The position numbers were made by a program, and so were the translations under genes. A model generated the notes under the pieces. That model saw only the letters and a list, made by a program, of their open reading frames with translations. It was not told the DNA's origin and did no database searches. This document shows positions 32,332-40,358 of a DNA stretch of 64,000 nucleotides, in pieces; position 1 is the stretch's first letter, and the number at the start of each line of letters is the position of its first letter. The DNA comes from Nitrosopumilus sp. K4 (GTDB lineage Archaea > Thermoproteota > Nitrososphaeria > Nitrososphaerales > Nitrosopumilaceae): contig NZ_CP067007.1 of assembly GCF_018128925.1 (NCBI RefSeq), forward strand, positions 186,001 to 250,000, read 5' to 3'.

Positions 32332-34425
32332 TCAAGCTTTGGCACGCTGATATTTGTCTAAATCTTGTTTTGTGGCAGTATTTTGATATTGTCGTATTCT
32401 TTCTGCAATCATTCTATAAAGCGTTCTGAATTGATCTTTTGTTTTATCTGACAAGAAATCTGTCTCTTCTAATGCAATTTTTTCACAAATGTATCTTGTT
32501 ATTTCTTCATTATCAAATTTGCCCCAGTCGTCATCTCTATGATCTTCCCAGATGCTTCTTAGACTGTCTAAAATTCCCTTTTTGCTCTTTTCTAGTATGT
32601 CTTCTGGTGTAAGATTAGAAAATCCTTCATGTCTTAATTTAATTTCATAAGTCTGATTTACTGCGTGCAGATAATCTTCTAAAACGATATAATCTTCAAT
32701 TGATTCTAGTTTCTTTGCCTCTCTTTCAAAGAAAATTGTTTGGATTGGAGAGAATTCATTTGATATGAGTTGGGCTGAAATTTGTTTTGATTCATCCGTG
32801 TTGTCTAGTAGAATAAATGTCCTGTAACCGTGATTTCTGTAGAAAATTGCCAATGGCAACACTGAATTCTTGTTATATGCTGCAACAATGTTAAGTGGAT
32901 TCATTGAGATATTTGGATCTTGCAAAAATTTGTCAAATGAGTTTAGATACATTGCGTCAGACATTGTTTCAACAATGATAACAGGTCTTGAATTGGTTCC
33001 TATTTCTCTATCTACAATTGATTCTACTAACCCTCTTGACAGTCCATATAGTATTGGAGTTAGAGTTTTGTCATCTGCATTCCAATAATCATAAAAGATC
33101 CTACTAAGATGTTTTTTTCTATCTAACTCAACTACAAGAAGATTTCCTGGAGTATAATCAAATATCATAAATGGTGAGTGTGTTGCGTAAAGAACTTGGT
33201 TTGAACCTGCTAAATTCTTTAGAAGATCTGATATTCCCATTTGTTGGGTTGGGTGTAAATTCCTGGCTGGCTCATCTAAAAGAAGAATTGCTTCTTTTAA
33301 TTCTGCACGCTGTGTTTCTGCTGCAAAGTTTACAATAAAAGAAAATGTCCATTTGAAACCTTCTGCTCTTCTGTTAAGTAATCCTGTATTTGTTACCGTT
33401 CCATCTTTGTGAACATCTGAAATTACAACACTCATTATGTTTCCTGGATTGTATCTCAAATCAACATGAATAGGATCTCCCTTCCAAGCTGGATTCAACT
33501 TGCTTGTTAGTCTATTACTTGCAGCATTGAGAATCTTTATGCATTTTGATGGGGTTTCTTTTACTTCGTCTAGTTCTTTAATGTCCAATTCCGCAAGATA
33601 AAATAGATTTCTAACAGTTTCTGCTTTATCAAATTCTTCGATATATTCTATTGATTCTCCCCTGTCTCCTCTTTCTTCTCTAAGATACTCGTTTAGATTG
33701 ATGTTACCGTAAATTTTTTTGTAATCTGAAAAGTAGACAAACCGTGGATGTAGGTTGGATGAAAGGAAGTTTTCTAGTGCCGTTTTTTCACTTTCTCCAG
33801 AAAGAAGATTTGAGAACTGGCTTTCAGGATCCTCGTAAATTTTTTCCCACTCCTCGATGACTTTTGGCTCTTGAATTGCAATCACGTGAAATTGGTTACT
33901 AAATTCAGCCATTCCACTATCAAATGACTCTTGATTTTTTGGCGGACCTCCCTCAAAGAATTTTGTGTCGATCTGAATTCTTAGGTGATTTGGAATTGTA
34001 TCTAGAAATCCAATTATTCTTTTTGTAAAATTTTCCCAAGAGTTTACGCCTCTATTTTCCTGATTACTTAGTTGAATGTCTTCAAACTCATATTGAACTT
34101 GAGGTCTTTTGTTACTTCTGTATAATCTGATTTTTTTTATTTCAGGTAGATTTGGAAATCTTTCTTTTATCATTCTTGTTTCGTTTGTATTTAGTTCAAA
34201 TTCCCCTTCTGCAAGTCTAATCTCATCTTTGAGTTCTTCTGACATCTCATCACAAAGATCGAGTTCAGAAACTTCTTCCTCTTTGTTTAAGAGCGTTAAA
34301 GCTTGCAAAATTGTGGTTTTTCCACTCTCATTCCTACCAACAAATGCTGCTAAATCACCAACGTTGATTTCACCAGAATCATGAATGCAACGATATGCTC
34401 TAACTCGAAATTTTCTAAGTCGCAT
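32332..34425 (-). CDS. OLD-family ATPase with Toprim nuclease domain
   Basis: A 697-residue SMC/RecF-like protein. The N-terminus has RVRAYRCIHDSGEINVGD and the Walker A loop GRNESGKTT; about 350 residues later come Walker B ILLLDEPARNLHP and the switch histidine in ATHSPFMI. The C-terminal part has a Toprim-like core: IIVETMSDAMYL and FILLDNTDESK. This is the domain order of OLD-family nucleases, known from phage P2 Old and Gabija GajA. No UvrD-like helicase or other defence gene is adjacent, so a GajAB system is not supported. A 16-base-wide gap separates the 3' end from the surrounding genes' transcripts; it stands alone. Confidence 0.85.
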   Translation of the reverse strand: MRLRKFRVRAYRCIHDSGEINVGDLAAFVGRNESGKTTILQALTLLNKEEEVSELDLCDEMSEELKDEIRLAEGEFELNTNETRMIKERFPNLPEIKKIRLYRSNKRPQVQYEFEDIQLSNQENRGVNSWENFTKRIIGFLDTIPNHLRIQIDTKFFEGGPPKNQESFDSGMAEFSNQFHVIAIQEPKVIEEWEKIYEDPESQFSNLLSGESEKTALENFLSSNLHPRFVYFSDYKKIYGNINLNEYLREERGDRGESIEYIEEFDKAETVRNLFYLAELDIKELDEVKETPSKCIKILNAASNRLTSKLNPAWKGDPIHVDLRYNPGNIMSVVISDVHKDGTVTNTGLLNRRAEGFKWTFSFIVNFAAETQRAELKEAILLLDEPARNLHPTQQMGISDLLKNLAGSNQVLYATHSPFMIFDYTPGNLLVVELDRKKHLSRIFYDYWNADDKTLTPILYGLSRGLVESIVDREIGTNSRPVIIVETMSDAMYLNSFDKFLQDPNISMNPLNIVAAYNKNSVLPLAIFYRNHGYRTFILLDNTDESKQISAQLISNEFSPIQTIFFEREAKKLESIEDYIVLEDYLHAVNQTYEIKLRHEGFSNLTPEDILEKSKKGILDSLRSIWEDHRDDDWGKFDNEEITRYICEKIALEETDFLSDKTKDQFRTLYRMIAERIRQYQNTATKQDLDKYQRAKA

Positions 34426-34527
34426 CTAGCGATATTTAGTTGGCTACGATTTAACTCATTCGTCACATTCATCACAAATTTCTGAATTTGCTAAATAGAT
34501 ATAAGGGAATTTGGAAAACCAAACCAA

Positions 34528-34983
34528 ATGGCAACTAGAGGAATTCTATATGCTGTATTTGTTTTACCTGTTATATTTTCAATTGTATTTGGTTCAGCTG
34601 TCATGGCCGATATCTTACAAGAACCTGACCGTGAACTAAACATGTGGAGAATTGGAAGTGTTTCTTCTCATGACAAGTCAATTCAGATAATTGGTCTTGC
34701 ACAACAATACTCTACATCTAGTCCTGTTAAAGTACTCGTATCTGTAGATGATCATTCCTATGATTGTGGCGATCTATACCTTACAATCTATTCTGGAAAT
34801 AATGTTGTTACCCAAAGCGGATTCTTGGAACAATGCTTTGTAAAAGATAACTCTCAATTACCCATAGATGATGAATTTTCTGAAATTCTTGATACTCCAG
34901 GTCAGTATGAATTAGTGGCAGAAATTAAAGACAAATCACAAAAACACACAATATCTGCAAGCGGAAAATTTACCGTTAAATAG
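34528..34983 (+). CDS. Exported small Ig-like protein
   Basis: A 151-residue protein with a hydrophobic signal segment (about 6-26) and a beta-sandwich domain of about 110 residues, containing two cysteines (YDCGDLYLTIYSG and LEQCFVKD) that could form a disulfide. ATG 34528. It probably acts outside the membrane; function unknown. The 3' end is covered by a 17-bp palindrome at 34979-34995. Confidence 0.75.
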   Translation: MATRGILYAVFVLPVIFSIVFGSAVMADILQEPDRELNMWRIGSVSSHDKSIQIIGLAQQYSTSSPVKVLVSVDDHSYDCGDLYLTIYSGNNVVTQSGFLEQCFVKDNSQLPIDDEFSEILDTPGQYELVAEIKDKSQKHTISASGKFTVK

Positions 34984-34995
34984 GAATATCCTATT
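34979..34995. promoter_or_regulatory. 17-bp palindrome upstream of TFE-beta gene
   Basis: AATAGGAATATCCTATT has perfect 7-base arms and an ATA spacer. It spans the stop codon of the exported protein (34981-34983) and stands just before a TATA-like TATAATAA (about 34997-35004) that is about 26 bases from a start at 35026 and 39 from ATG 35039. A regulator bound here would touch the TFB/BRE region of the TFE-beta promoter. Confidence 0.4.
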
Positions 34996-35038
34996 GTATA
35001 ATAAATAGGAATTTTATGTTAAAAACAAGGGTGAACTG

Positions 35039-35911
35039 ATGGCTAAAAAAGACAAACTAACTGAAGAGGCAGAAAAGATCAAAGCAGAACTTGCTGAACT
35101 AAAAGAAAAAACAAAAATTTTAGAATCAAAACCAGCAAAGAAGACCGCAAAGAAAGCTGAAAAACCAGCAAAGACCGCAAAGAAAGCTGAAAAACCAGCA
35201 AAGAAGACCGCAAAGAAATCTGAAAAACCAGCAAAGACCGCAAAGAAAGCTGAAAAACCAGCAAAGAAGACCGCAAAGAAATCTGAAAAACCAGCAAAGA
35301 AGACCGCAAAGAAATCTGAAAAACCAGCAAAGACCGCAAAGAAAGCTGAAAAACCAGCAAAGACCGCAAAGAAAGCTGAAAAACCAGCAAAGAAGACCGC
35401 AAAGAAAGCTGAAAAACCAATCAAGGAAAAGAAATTAACTAAAAAAGAATTAGCAGAACAAAAAAAGGAAGCTGAACGTACCCTTGAAGAAGAGTTAGAA
35501 GAACAACTTACTGATGAAGAAATTGAGAATTTCCAAATCGAAAAAGTGGATATGGAAAGATTGACAAATAGGGTTTATGATATTTTAGCTGAGAAAGAAT
35601 CTGAAGGAATGTTCCAAAGTGATCTTTGGAAAAAACTCAAACTTTCTAGTAGAGATGGGTCTCGTCTTGCGCTGAAATTAGAAAGAATGGGAACTATTAC
35701 TAGAGAAAAAATTCTTGAAAAAGGAAGATGGACTTACAAATTAATTCTAAAGAAAACCCCGATAAGCACTTTGTCAATAGAAAATGCACCGTGTCTTGTT
35801 TGCCCTGTGGAACAAAAGTGTTCATTAGAAGGTGAGATTAGTCCTAGAAACTGTCAGTTTATTGAAGACTGGGTTATTGCAGAAATGAAAAAACCAAAGA
35901 AAGCCAAATGA
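35039..35911 (+). CDS. TFE-beta / RPC34 (RPC39) orthologue with histone-H1-like N-terminal tail
   Basis: A 290-residue protein. Residues 30-130 are a repetitive basic tail of KPAKKTAKKSE and KPAKTAKKAE units like eukaryotic histone H1 tails. The C-terminal 120 residues carry a winged helix (SEGMFQSDLWKKLKLSSRDG, LALKLERMGTITREK) and an Fe-S type cysteine set, C252, C255, C261 and C272, in PCLVCPVEQKC and GEISPRNC; human RPC39 has the same PC-CPV-C-G-ISP-NC pattern. TFE-beta/RPC34 helps open the promoter. A Shine-Dalgarno GGGTGA precedes ATG 35039 by four bases. The rlmE gene overlaps by four bases. Confidence 0.82.
   Translation: MAKKDKLTEEAEKIKAELAELKEKTKILESKPAKKTAKKAEKPAKTAKKAEKPAKKTAKKSEKPAKTAKKAEKPAKKTAKKSEKPAKKTAKKSEKPAKTAKKAEKPAKTAKKAEKPAKKTAKKAEKPIKEKKLTKKELAEQKKEAERTLEEELEEQLTDEEIENFQIEKVDMERLTNRVYDILAEKESEGMFQSDLWKKLKLSSRDGSRLALKLERMGTITREKILEKGRWTYKLILKKTPISTLSIENAPCLVCPVEQKCSLEGEISPRNCQFIEDWVIAEMKKPKKAK
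35143..35418 (+). repeat. In-frame tandem repeats encoding the AKP tail
   Basis: About nine imperfect units of 30 or 33 bases, built from aaaccagcaaagaccgcaaa and an alternative with an extra AAG codon, alternating in an irregular order. The near-identical codons show recent duplication rather than selection for amino acids alone. All unit lengths are multiples of three, so copy-number change would leave the frame intact. Confidence 0.85.
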
Positions 35912-36501
35912 GACTAATTGACGCAAGAAAAGATCATTATAGAAAACTAGCTCATGAACAAGGATATAGAAGTAGAGCTGCATACAAACTAAAAGAACTA
36001 AACCAATCTTACAGGATTATTGGTCCTGGTTTTTACGTACTTGATTTAGGATGTGCTCCTGGTGGCTGGACTCAGATGGCAGTAAAACTTTCAGGAAATA
36101 AAGGCAAAGTTATGGGTATTGATCTTTCCTATGTTGAAGAAATTCCTGGTGCATGCTTACTGCGAGAAAATATTGAAGATGAATCTATAATTGATGAGAT
36201 TATGTCTTATTTTGAAAGAAAGGTCAATGCAGTAATTTGTGATCTTTCTCCACAAGTAACAGGTAATTGGTCAGTTGATCATGCAAAGCAAATTTCTCTA
36301 AACTATGATTGTGTAAAAATTATGGATAAGGTTTTAGCACACAAAGGAAATGCAGTTTTCAAAGTATTTGATGGAGAATACTCGATGGAATTCAAAGACT
36401 TTGTTAAGAAGAAATTCTCTAGAATTAATTTGACAAAACCTAAAGCCAGTAGAAAACAAAGTAGTGAGTTATATCTTGTTTGCCTTGGTTACACGGGTTA
36501 A
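35908..36501 (+). CDS. rlmE: RlmE/FtsJ-family ribose 2'-O-methyltransferase
   Basis: A 197-residue SAM-dependent methyltransferase. Motifs: RSRAAYKLKELNQSY, the SAM loop VLDLGCAPGGWTQM, catalytic K/D positions in VICDLSPQVTGNWSVDH and AVFKVFDGE. It methylates a ribose in 23S rRNA (or tRNA in some homologues). Starts in the ATGA overlap with the TFE-beta gene. Confidence 0.93.
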   Translation: MRLIDARKDHYRKLAHEQGYRSRAAYKLKELNQSYRIIGPGFYVLDLGCAPGGWTQMAVKLSGNKGKVMGIDLSYVEEIPGACLLRENIEDESIIDEIMSYFERKVNAVICDLSPQVTGNWSVDHAKQISLNYDCVKIMDKVLAHKGNAVFKVFDGEYSMEFKDFVKKKFSRINLTKPKASRKQSSELYLVCLGYTG

Positions 36502-37640
36502 TTGGAAAAAATTTCAATTATCTGTTTGATGTTTGCATTTGTTCTAAATCCAGTCGGGCAAAAAACAGTAGGACTTGCTAAAAACCCCATTTCTTTCAAA
36601 TTTGATATTATGCCCTCTAATTTGGGTGGTGATGTCTTTAGGCTTGATGCAATCTCATCTAATGTGTGATAAGTTGCAGGCATATCTGACTCTGTAAGAC
36701 ACTTTGTAATGATCTTCTCACAATTCTTTTCCACTGAAAAATTTGGGATCTGATTTAACATTTCTTGGACAAATTCCTTTTCAAATATTTTTCCAATCCA
36801 TAATGGCCCTGCAATTTTATTTTCTGAACCGCACAAATCACAATTTTTTACATTTTCCAGTGCTGTTTTCCTATTTGAACAATTTTTACAATGAAGAATA
36901 TACCCGAGATTTTCTTCCTGATCTGGACGATTCAAAATTCTAACAAATGTTCTGTAATAATGCATATCACTTTCTACAAAAAGTGGTTTCATTTCAACCC
37001 CTAATCTGCCTGTTACCATTCTAAGACATCCTAAAACTAGTCTTATTGCAATTTCATTACCATATTCTACTCTGATTGGAATTCCTCCGTACTTTCTTTT
37101 ACATGCATTTTGGAATAATCCATTTAACACCTGTAGATCTGTTGCGGTGGTTGATAGTATTCCTCCGTGCATTGTTGCTCTAATCCCGCAATCAAAAAAT
37201 GGTGCAGGTGAACCAAATGGATCTATGTCGACAATTGAGCCTCTTTCTCCTTTCTTAGAATAATTGCTAAAGAATCTACACACTTCTTTTTCAGAAAATT
37301 TTACATTTTCTAAATTGTTTATCTTGGCAGAGTGTTCTGCCAATTTTAATGCAGTTGGATTGAGATCATTTATTATAACATTGTCAACTTGTAATTCATT
37401 TGCAACACGTAATCCCCTTGAACCTAAACCTGATAACCCCTCAAGAAAAATTTTTGGACCTTCAAATTTTTTTAAAAATGATGCATAAGCAATAATTGAC
37501 AAATCTCTATTCAATTTTGCCTTTGGATTGAAAAATGCCGGTTCTTTTGGTGGTACCTTGTCTGTTATTGACTTTATTGGTACAAGTAGTTTTGTTGTCC
37601 CTTCTACAATCTCTTCAAATAATTCATCTGGAATTTGCAA
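36498..37640 (-). CDS. trm1: tRNA (guanine26-N2)-dimethyltransferase Trm1
   Basis: A 380-residue enzyme that makes m2,2G26 in tRNA. It has PAFFNPKAKLNRDLSI, the SAM motif FLEGLSGLGSRGLR, the catalytic DIDPFGSPAPFFD and a zinc site CKNCSNRK/CDLCGSE in the C-terminal third. The start is TTG 37640. The 3' end overlaps the convergent rlmE gene by four bases. Confidence 0.95.
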   Translation of the reverse strand: MQIPDELFEEIVEGTTKLLVPIKSITDKVPPKEPAFFNPKAKLNRDLSIIAYASFLKKFEGPKIFLEGLSGLGSRGLRVANELQVDNVIINDLNPTALKLAEHSAKINNLENVKFSEKEVCRFFSNYSKKGERGSIVDIDPFGSPAPFFDCGIRATMHGGILSTTATDLQVLNGLFQNACKRKYGGIPIRVEYGNEIAIRLVLGCLRMVTGRLGVEMKPLFVESDMHYYRTFVRILNRPDQEENLGYILHCKNCSNRKTALENVKNCDLCGSENKIAGPLWIGKIFEKEFVQEMLNQIPNFSVEKNCEKIITKCLTESDMPATYHTLDEIASSLKTSPPKLEGIISNLKEMGFLASPTVFCPTGFRTNANIKQIIEIFSN

Positions 37641-37701
37641 TTATTTTTCTATTTTTTTCAAACCTATAATGGTTTAATACTTGTACTAGAAGAAAAAATC
37701 C

Positions 37702-38331
37702 GTGCAAGTTTGTGGAGTTGATGATGCTGGAAGAGGTTCTATGCTTGGACCTCTTGTTATTGCTGGAATCTCAATTAATAAAACAAAACTAAGAAAACTA
37801 AAGGCACTTGGAGTAAAGGACTCAAAACAGATTCCTCCAAAATTGCGTGAGGAATTATCCAAAAAAATAATTTCACTGGTGGATGATTATCATATAGTTC
37901 GAATCCTCCCAAAATCAATTGATGCTAGTGTAAAATATCATAATCTGAATCAACTAGAAGCAAAATATATGGCCAAAGTGATCTCAAAACTAAATCCTGA
38001 TACTTCCTATGTTGATTCATGTGATGTGAATCCCAAAAGATTTGGTAAGGAGATATCGAAATTGTCTAACAACAAAAAAATCAAGTCTTATCATCATGCC
38101 GATAGTAGGTTTGTAGTGGTTTCTGCCGCTTCAATTATTGCCAAAGTTTCAAGAGACAAATCTATTGCTAGGCTCAGAAAAAGACATGATCTGGGAAGTG
38201 GATACCCATCTGATAAAATCACTGTAAATTTTGTAAAATCATATTATGCTGAAAACAAAATTTTACCTACATTTGTCAGAAAAAGCTGGAAACCTACTAT
38301 GAAAATCCTAAATTCAAAATCATTTCTTTGA
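37702..38331 (+). CDS. rnhB: Ribonuclease HII, with Asp in place of the first catalytic Glu
   Basis: Removes RNA from RNA-DNA hybrids. GVDDAGRGSMLGPLVIAG occupies the place of the classical GxDEAGRG motif: Asp7 is followed by Asp8 where nearly all RNase HII have glutamate. The other metal ligands are present in SYVDSCD and HHADSRFVVVSAAS, and AKVSRD follows. 209 residues from GTG 37702. Its 3' end overlaps that of the convergent fibrillarin gene by 12 bases. Confidence 0.9.
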   Translation: MQVCGVDDAGRGSMLGPLVIAGISINKTKLRKLKALGVKDSKQIPPKLREELSKKIISLVDDYHIVRILPKSIDASVKYHNLNQLEAKYMAKVISKLNPDTSYVDSCDVNPKRFGKEISKLSNNKKIKSYHHADSRFVVVSAASIIAKVSRDKSIARLRKRHDLGSGYPSDKITVNFVKSYYAENKILPTFVRKSWKPTMKILNSKSFL

Positions 38332-38994
38332 TCTTGCAATAACTATTGCATGATCTTTATCATATGGATGAAGATCAATTGTCTGTAAAATTTCAAATTC
38401 TGATTTTAACTTTTCAACTTCTTCTTGTACTATTTGTTTAGGTGATTTTGTCACATCAATGCTTCTTGTTTTTATAACTAAGAAAAAATACCCATGTTTT
38501 TTCAGATACATTCTACAATTATCAATTGCAATCTTTGTTTGGTCTGGTTGTGCAATGTCTACATAAACAACATCAACTTTTCCAAACACAGAAAAATACT
38601 CTTTTGGTTTTCTTGCATCTTGTAATATTGGAATTATATTTTTTCTGTATGTTGCAACTCTGTCTAGAAAATCTCTAGCTACTCTGCTTGCATGTTCTAC
38701 TCCAAAGATGATTCCACTAGGGCCTACAATGTCTGAAATATGACTAACTGTGGTTCCTGTAGATACACCAAGATACAAAACTGATGATTTGTTTTTGAAT
38801 GGAAATTCTTCTAACCCATTCATTATTGCAGCTGCAAGTTTACTCCTAAAAGGATCCCATAATCTGTATTCTGTTCCCTTTTTTATGATTAATTTTTCTT
38901 TGTAAACTTGATTCCCTACAACCAAATTTTCGGTGGCAAGTTTTTTTTCACCTTCTGATTTAATCCAAAAAAATACTTGATTATCTTCTTCCAA
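38320..38994 (-). CDS. flpA: Fibrillarin-like rRNA/tRNA 2'-O-methyltransferase
   Basis: The catalytic subunit of the box C/D sRNP. Motifs: KLATENLVVGNQVYKEKLI, YRLWDPFRSKLAAAI, SAM site VLYLGVSTGTTVSHISDI and DVVYVDIAQPDQ. TTG 38994 gives 224 residues, a normal fibrillarin length, and overlaps nop5 by 14 bases. The frame can be extended to 39171, but that extension is the antisense-free shadow of the repetitive nop5 tail. Next to nop5, its partner. Confidence 0.9.
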   Translation of the reverse strand: MEEDNQVFFWIKSEGEKKLATENLVVGNQVYKEKLIIKKGTEYRLWDPFRSKLAAAIMNGLEEFPFKNKSSVLYLGVSTGTTVSHISDIVGPSGIIFGVEHASRVARDFLDRVATYRKNIIPILQDARKPKEYFSVFGKVDVVYVDIAQPDQTKIAIDNCRMYLKKHGYFFLVIKTRSIDVTKSPKQIVQEEVEKLKSEFEILQTIDLHPYDKDHAIVIARSKK

Positions 38995-40273
38995 ACTTCT
39001 TTCTCTTCTTATTTTTATTTCTAGAACCTTCATTCTTTCTAGAACCATCTCGTCTTCCAGAATCTCTTCTAGAACCATCTCGTCTTCCAGAATCTCTTCT
39101 TCTGCCAAAGCTATTCCTGTCTCGTTTAAATGACTCTGGCTTTCTGATATCCTTTTCAGAAGGTTCTTCATACTTTTTACCTATCTCGTCTACTCTTACG
39201 TTGAGTTTTTCAAGTAAGGTCTTGTTTAATCCTTCACCATACACATCCACTCTTGCAGCAATTACAGCTTTTGCAGCAATTGCTCGTGCAATTTTCCCTC
39301 TTTGCCATCTAGGTGCTGCATGTACCATTGCATGCTGAAATAACAATCCGTGTTTCGGTGGTTGAGCTCCTGTTTTTAGTGCTCTAAACAATGCTTTTTC
39401 TGCACCTAATACTTGGATAGTGCTTGCTGGCATTGATGCTAACCTTTTGATACTTCCAGCTCTTGCTAAAACTCTTGCACCTACAGCAGTACCTAAAATT
39501 GCAGAAACATTTGGTGCCACTCTTTGCATTTCAGATTCTATGTGATCTTCTAATTTCTTTCGTAACTCATGAAAATCTAAAATTTGTTTTGCAATATCTT
39601 GAACAATTGTAAGATTTACATCTGAAATATCACCGCCCCTGCTTTTTGATGCAATCAATGAAAGCATTTCGACTTTTGAATCAGGAAAACCTGCATCTTC
39701 ATAAACTTGATTTGATAATGAATCTCGTTTTCCTGCTAATACAATTTGTGCATATCCGTTAATGCTGTCAATGATGTTGTCTAATTCAGGAAAATGTAAT
39801 CCATACCATTCACGCAATCTTGAACTAAGTGCATTTGCAATCTTGTCAATTTCATCAAGTGAATTAATTGCTTGAATAATGTGGAGATCTGGACTCTCTG
39901 AAACTTCCGTTACTTTAGATGATGACAACCCCATGGCAAACTCTCTTAGTTTTCCAAGTGCATCTTGAACATTTTCTGCAAAACCAGAATCTACAATTAT
40001 TTGTGGTTTTGTAGATTGAATGTTCTCAATTTCAAATTCTTCCATTAATTGTGAATCGATAGAGTTTTTTTTCAAAATTGCAAGTAATGCCTCATCGCTA
40101 ACTGTTACTCCTCGGTTTAGTGATTCCAGATATCTCAAAAGTTCAGACAATCTTGCTTCTTTTTTCTTTATTCCCAAATACTCTTTAGTTGAATTTGAAA
40201 ATGGAAACGATTTTTCCAGTTTGTTGTCTTTGAAAACTGATATTCCCAATTCTGTTAAAATTACAGAATACAT
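38981..40273 (-). CDS. nop5: Nop5 (Nop56/58-family) C/D sRNP core protein
   Basis: A 430-residue scaffold linking fibrillarin to L7Ae and the guide RNA. The Nop domain shows ALGTAVGARVLARAGSIKRLA-type sequence, then ASTIQVLGAEKALFRAL, QPPKHGLLFQHAMV and GKIARAIAAKAVIAAR. After residue 370 comes a basic R/D/G/S/K tail with two copies of RRDSGRRDGS. The gene precedes fibrillarin in one operon and is divergent from pyrD. Confidence 0.94.
   Translation of the reverse strand: MYSVILTELGISVFKDNKLEKSFPFSNSTKEYLGIKKKEARLSELLRYLESLNRGVTVSDEALLAILKKNSIDSQLMEEFEIENIQSTKPQIIVDSGFAENVQDALGKLREFAMGLSSSKVTEVSESPDLHIIQAINSLDEIDKIANALSSRLREWYGLHFPELDNIIDSINGYAQIVLAGKRDSLSNQVYEDAGFPDSKVEMLSLIASKSRGGDISDVNLTIVQDIAKQILDFHELRKKLEDHIESEMQRVAPNVSAILGTAVGARVLARAGSIKRLASMPASTIQVLGAEKALFRALKTGAQPPKHGLLFQHAMVHAAPRWQRGKIARAIAAKAVIAARVDVYGEGLNKTLLEKLNVRVDEIGKKYEEPSEKDIRKPESFKRDRNSFGRRRDSGRRDGSRRDSGRRDGSRKNEGSRNKNKKRKKFGRR
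39041..39100 (-). repeat. Two exact 30-bp tandem copies in the nop5 tail
   Basis: Two consecutive identical 30-base units encode the RRDSGRRDGS repeat of the Nop5 C-terminus. The identity at every codon position points to a recent duplication. The same bases in the overlapping frame would encode the EEILEDEMVL repeat of the rejected long fibrillarin frame. Confidence 0.8.
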
Positions 40274-40358
40274 AACTAGCTCATTTTATGTCTCCTTTAA
40301 AAAAGGTACAGAAATACTGAATCAACTGTTATATTCGAAACTAGGTCAATGATTCAAA

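Noticed and set aside
30969-32429. Plus-strand frames of up to 233 codons inside the exported Ig-like gene
   Set aside because: They follow from codon bias of the long minus-strand gene; composition is not protein-like and there is no promoter.
32332-34425. Gabija (GajA-GajB) defence system
   Set aside because: The OLD-type protein has no UvrD-like helicase neighbour; downstream lies an exported Ig-like protein and upstream an exported small protein.
35014-35424. Long minus-strand frames opposite the AKP repeats (FAVFAGFS and LLVFQLSL type repeats)
   Set aside because: They are mirror images of the in-frame repeats of the TFE-beta gene and have no independent start signals.
38995-39171. N-terminal extension of fibrillarin
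   Set aside because: It lies wholly within nop5 and consists of the second reading of the nop5 repeats; fibrillarin is complete without it.
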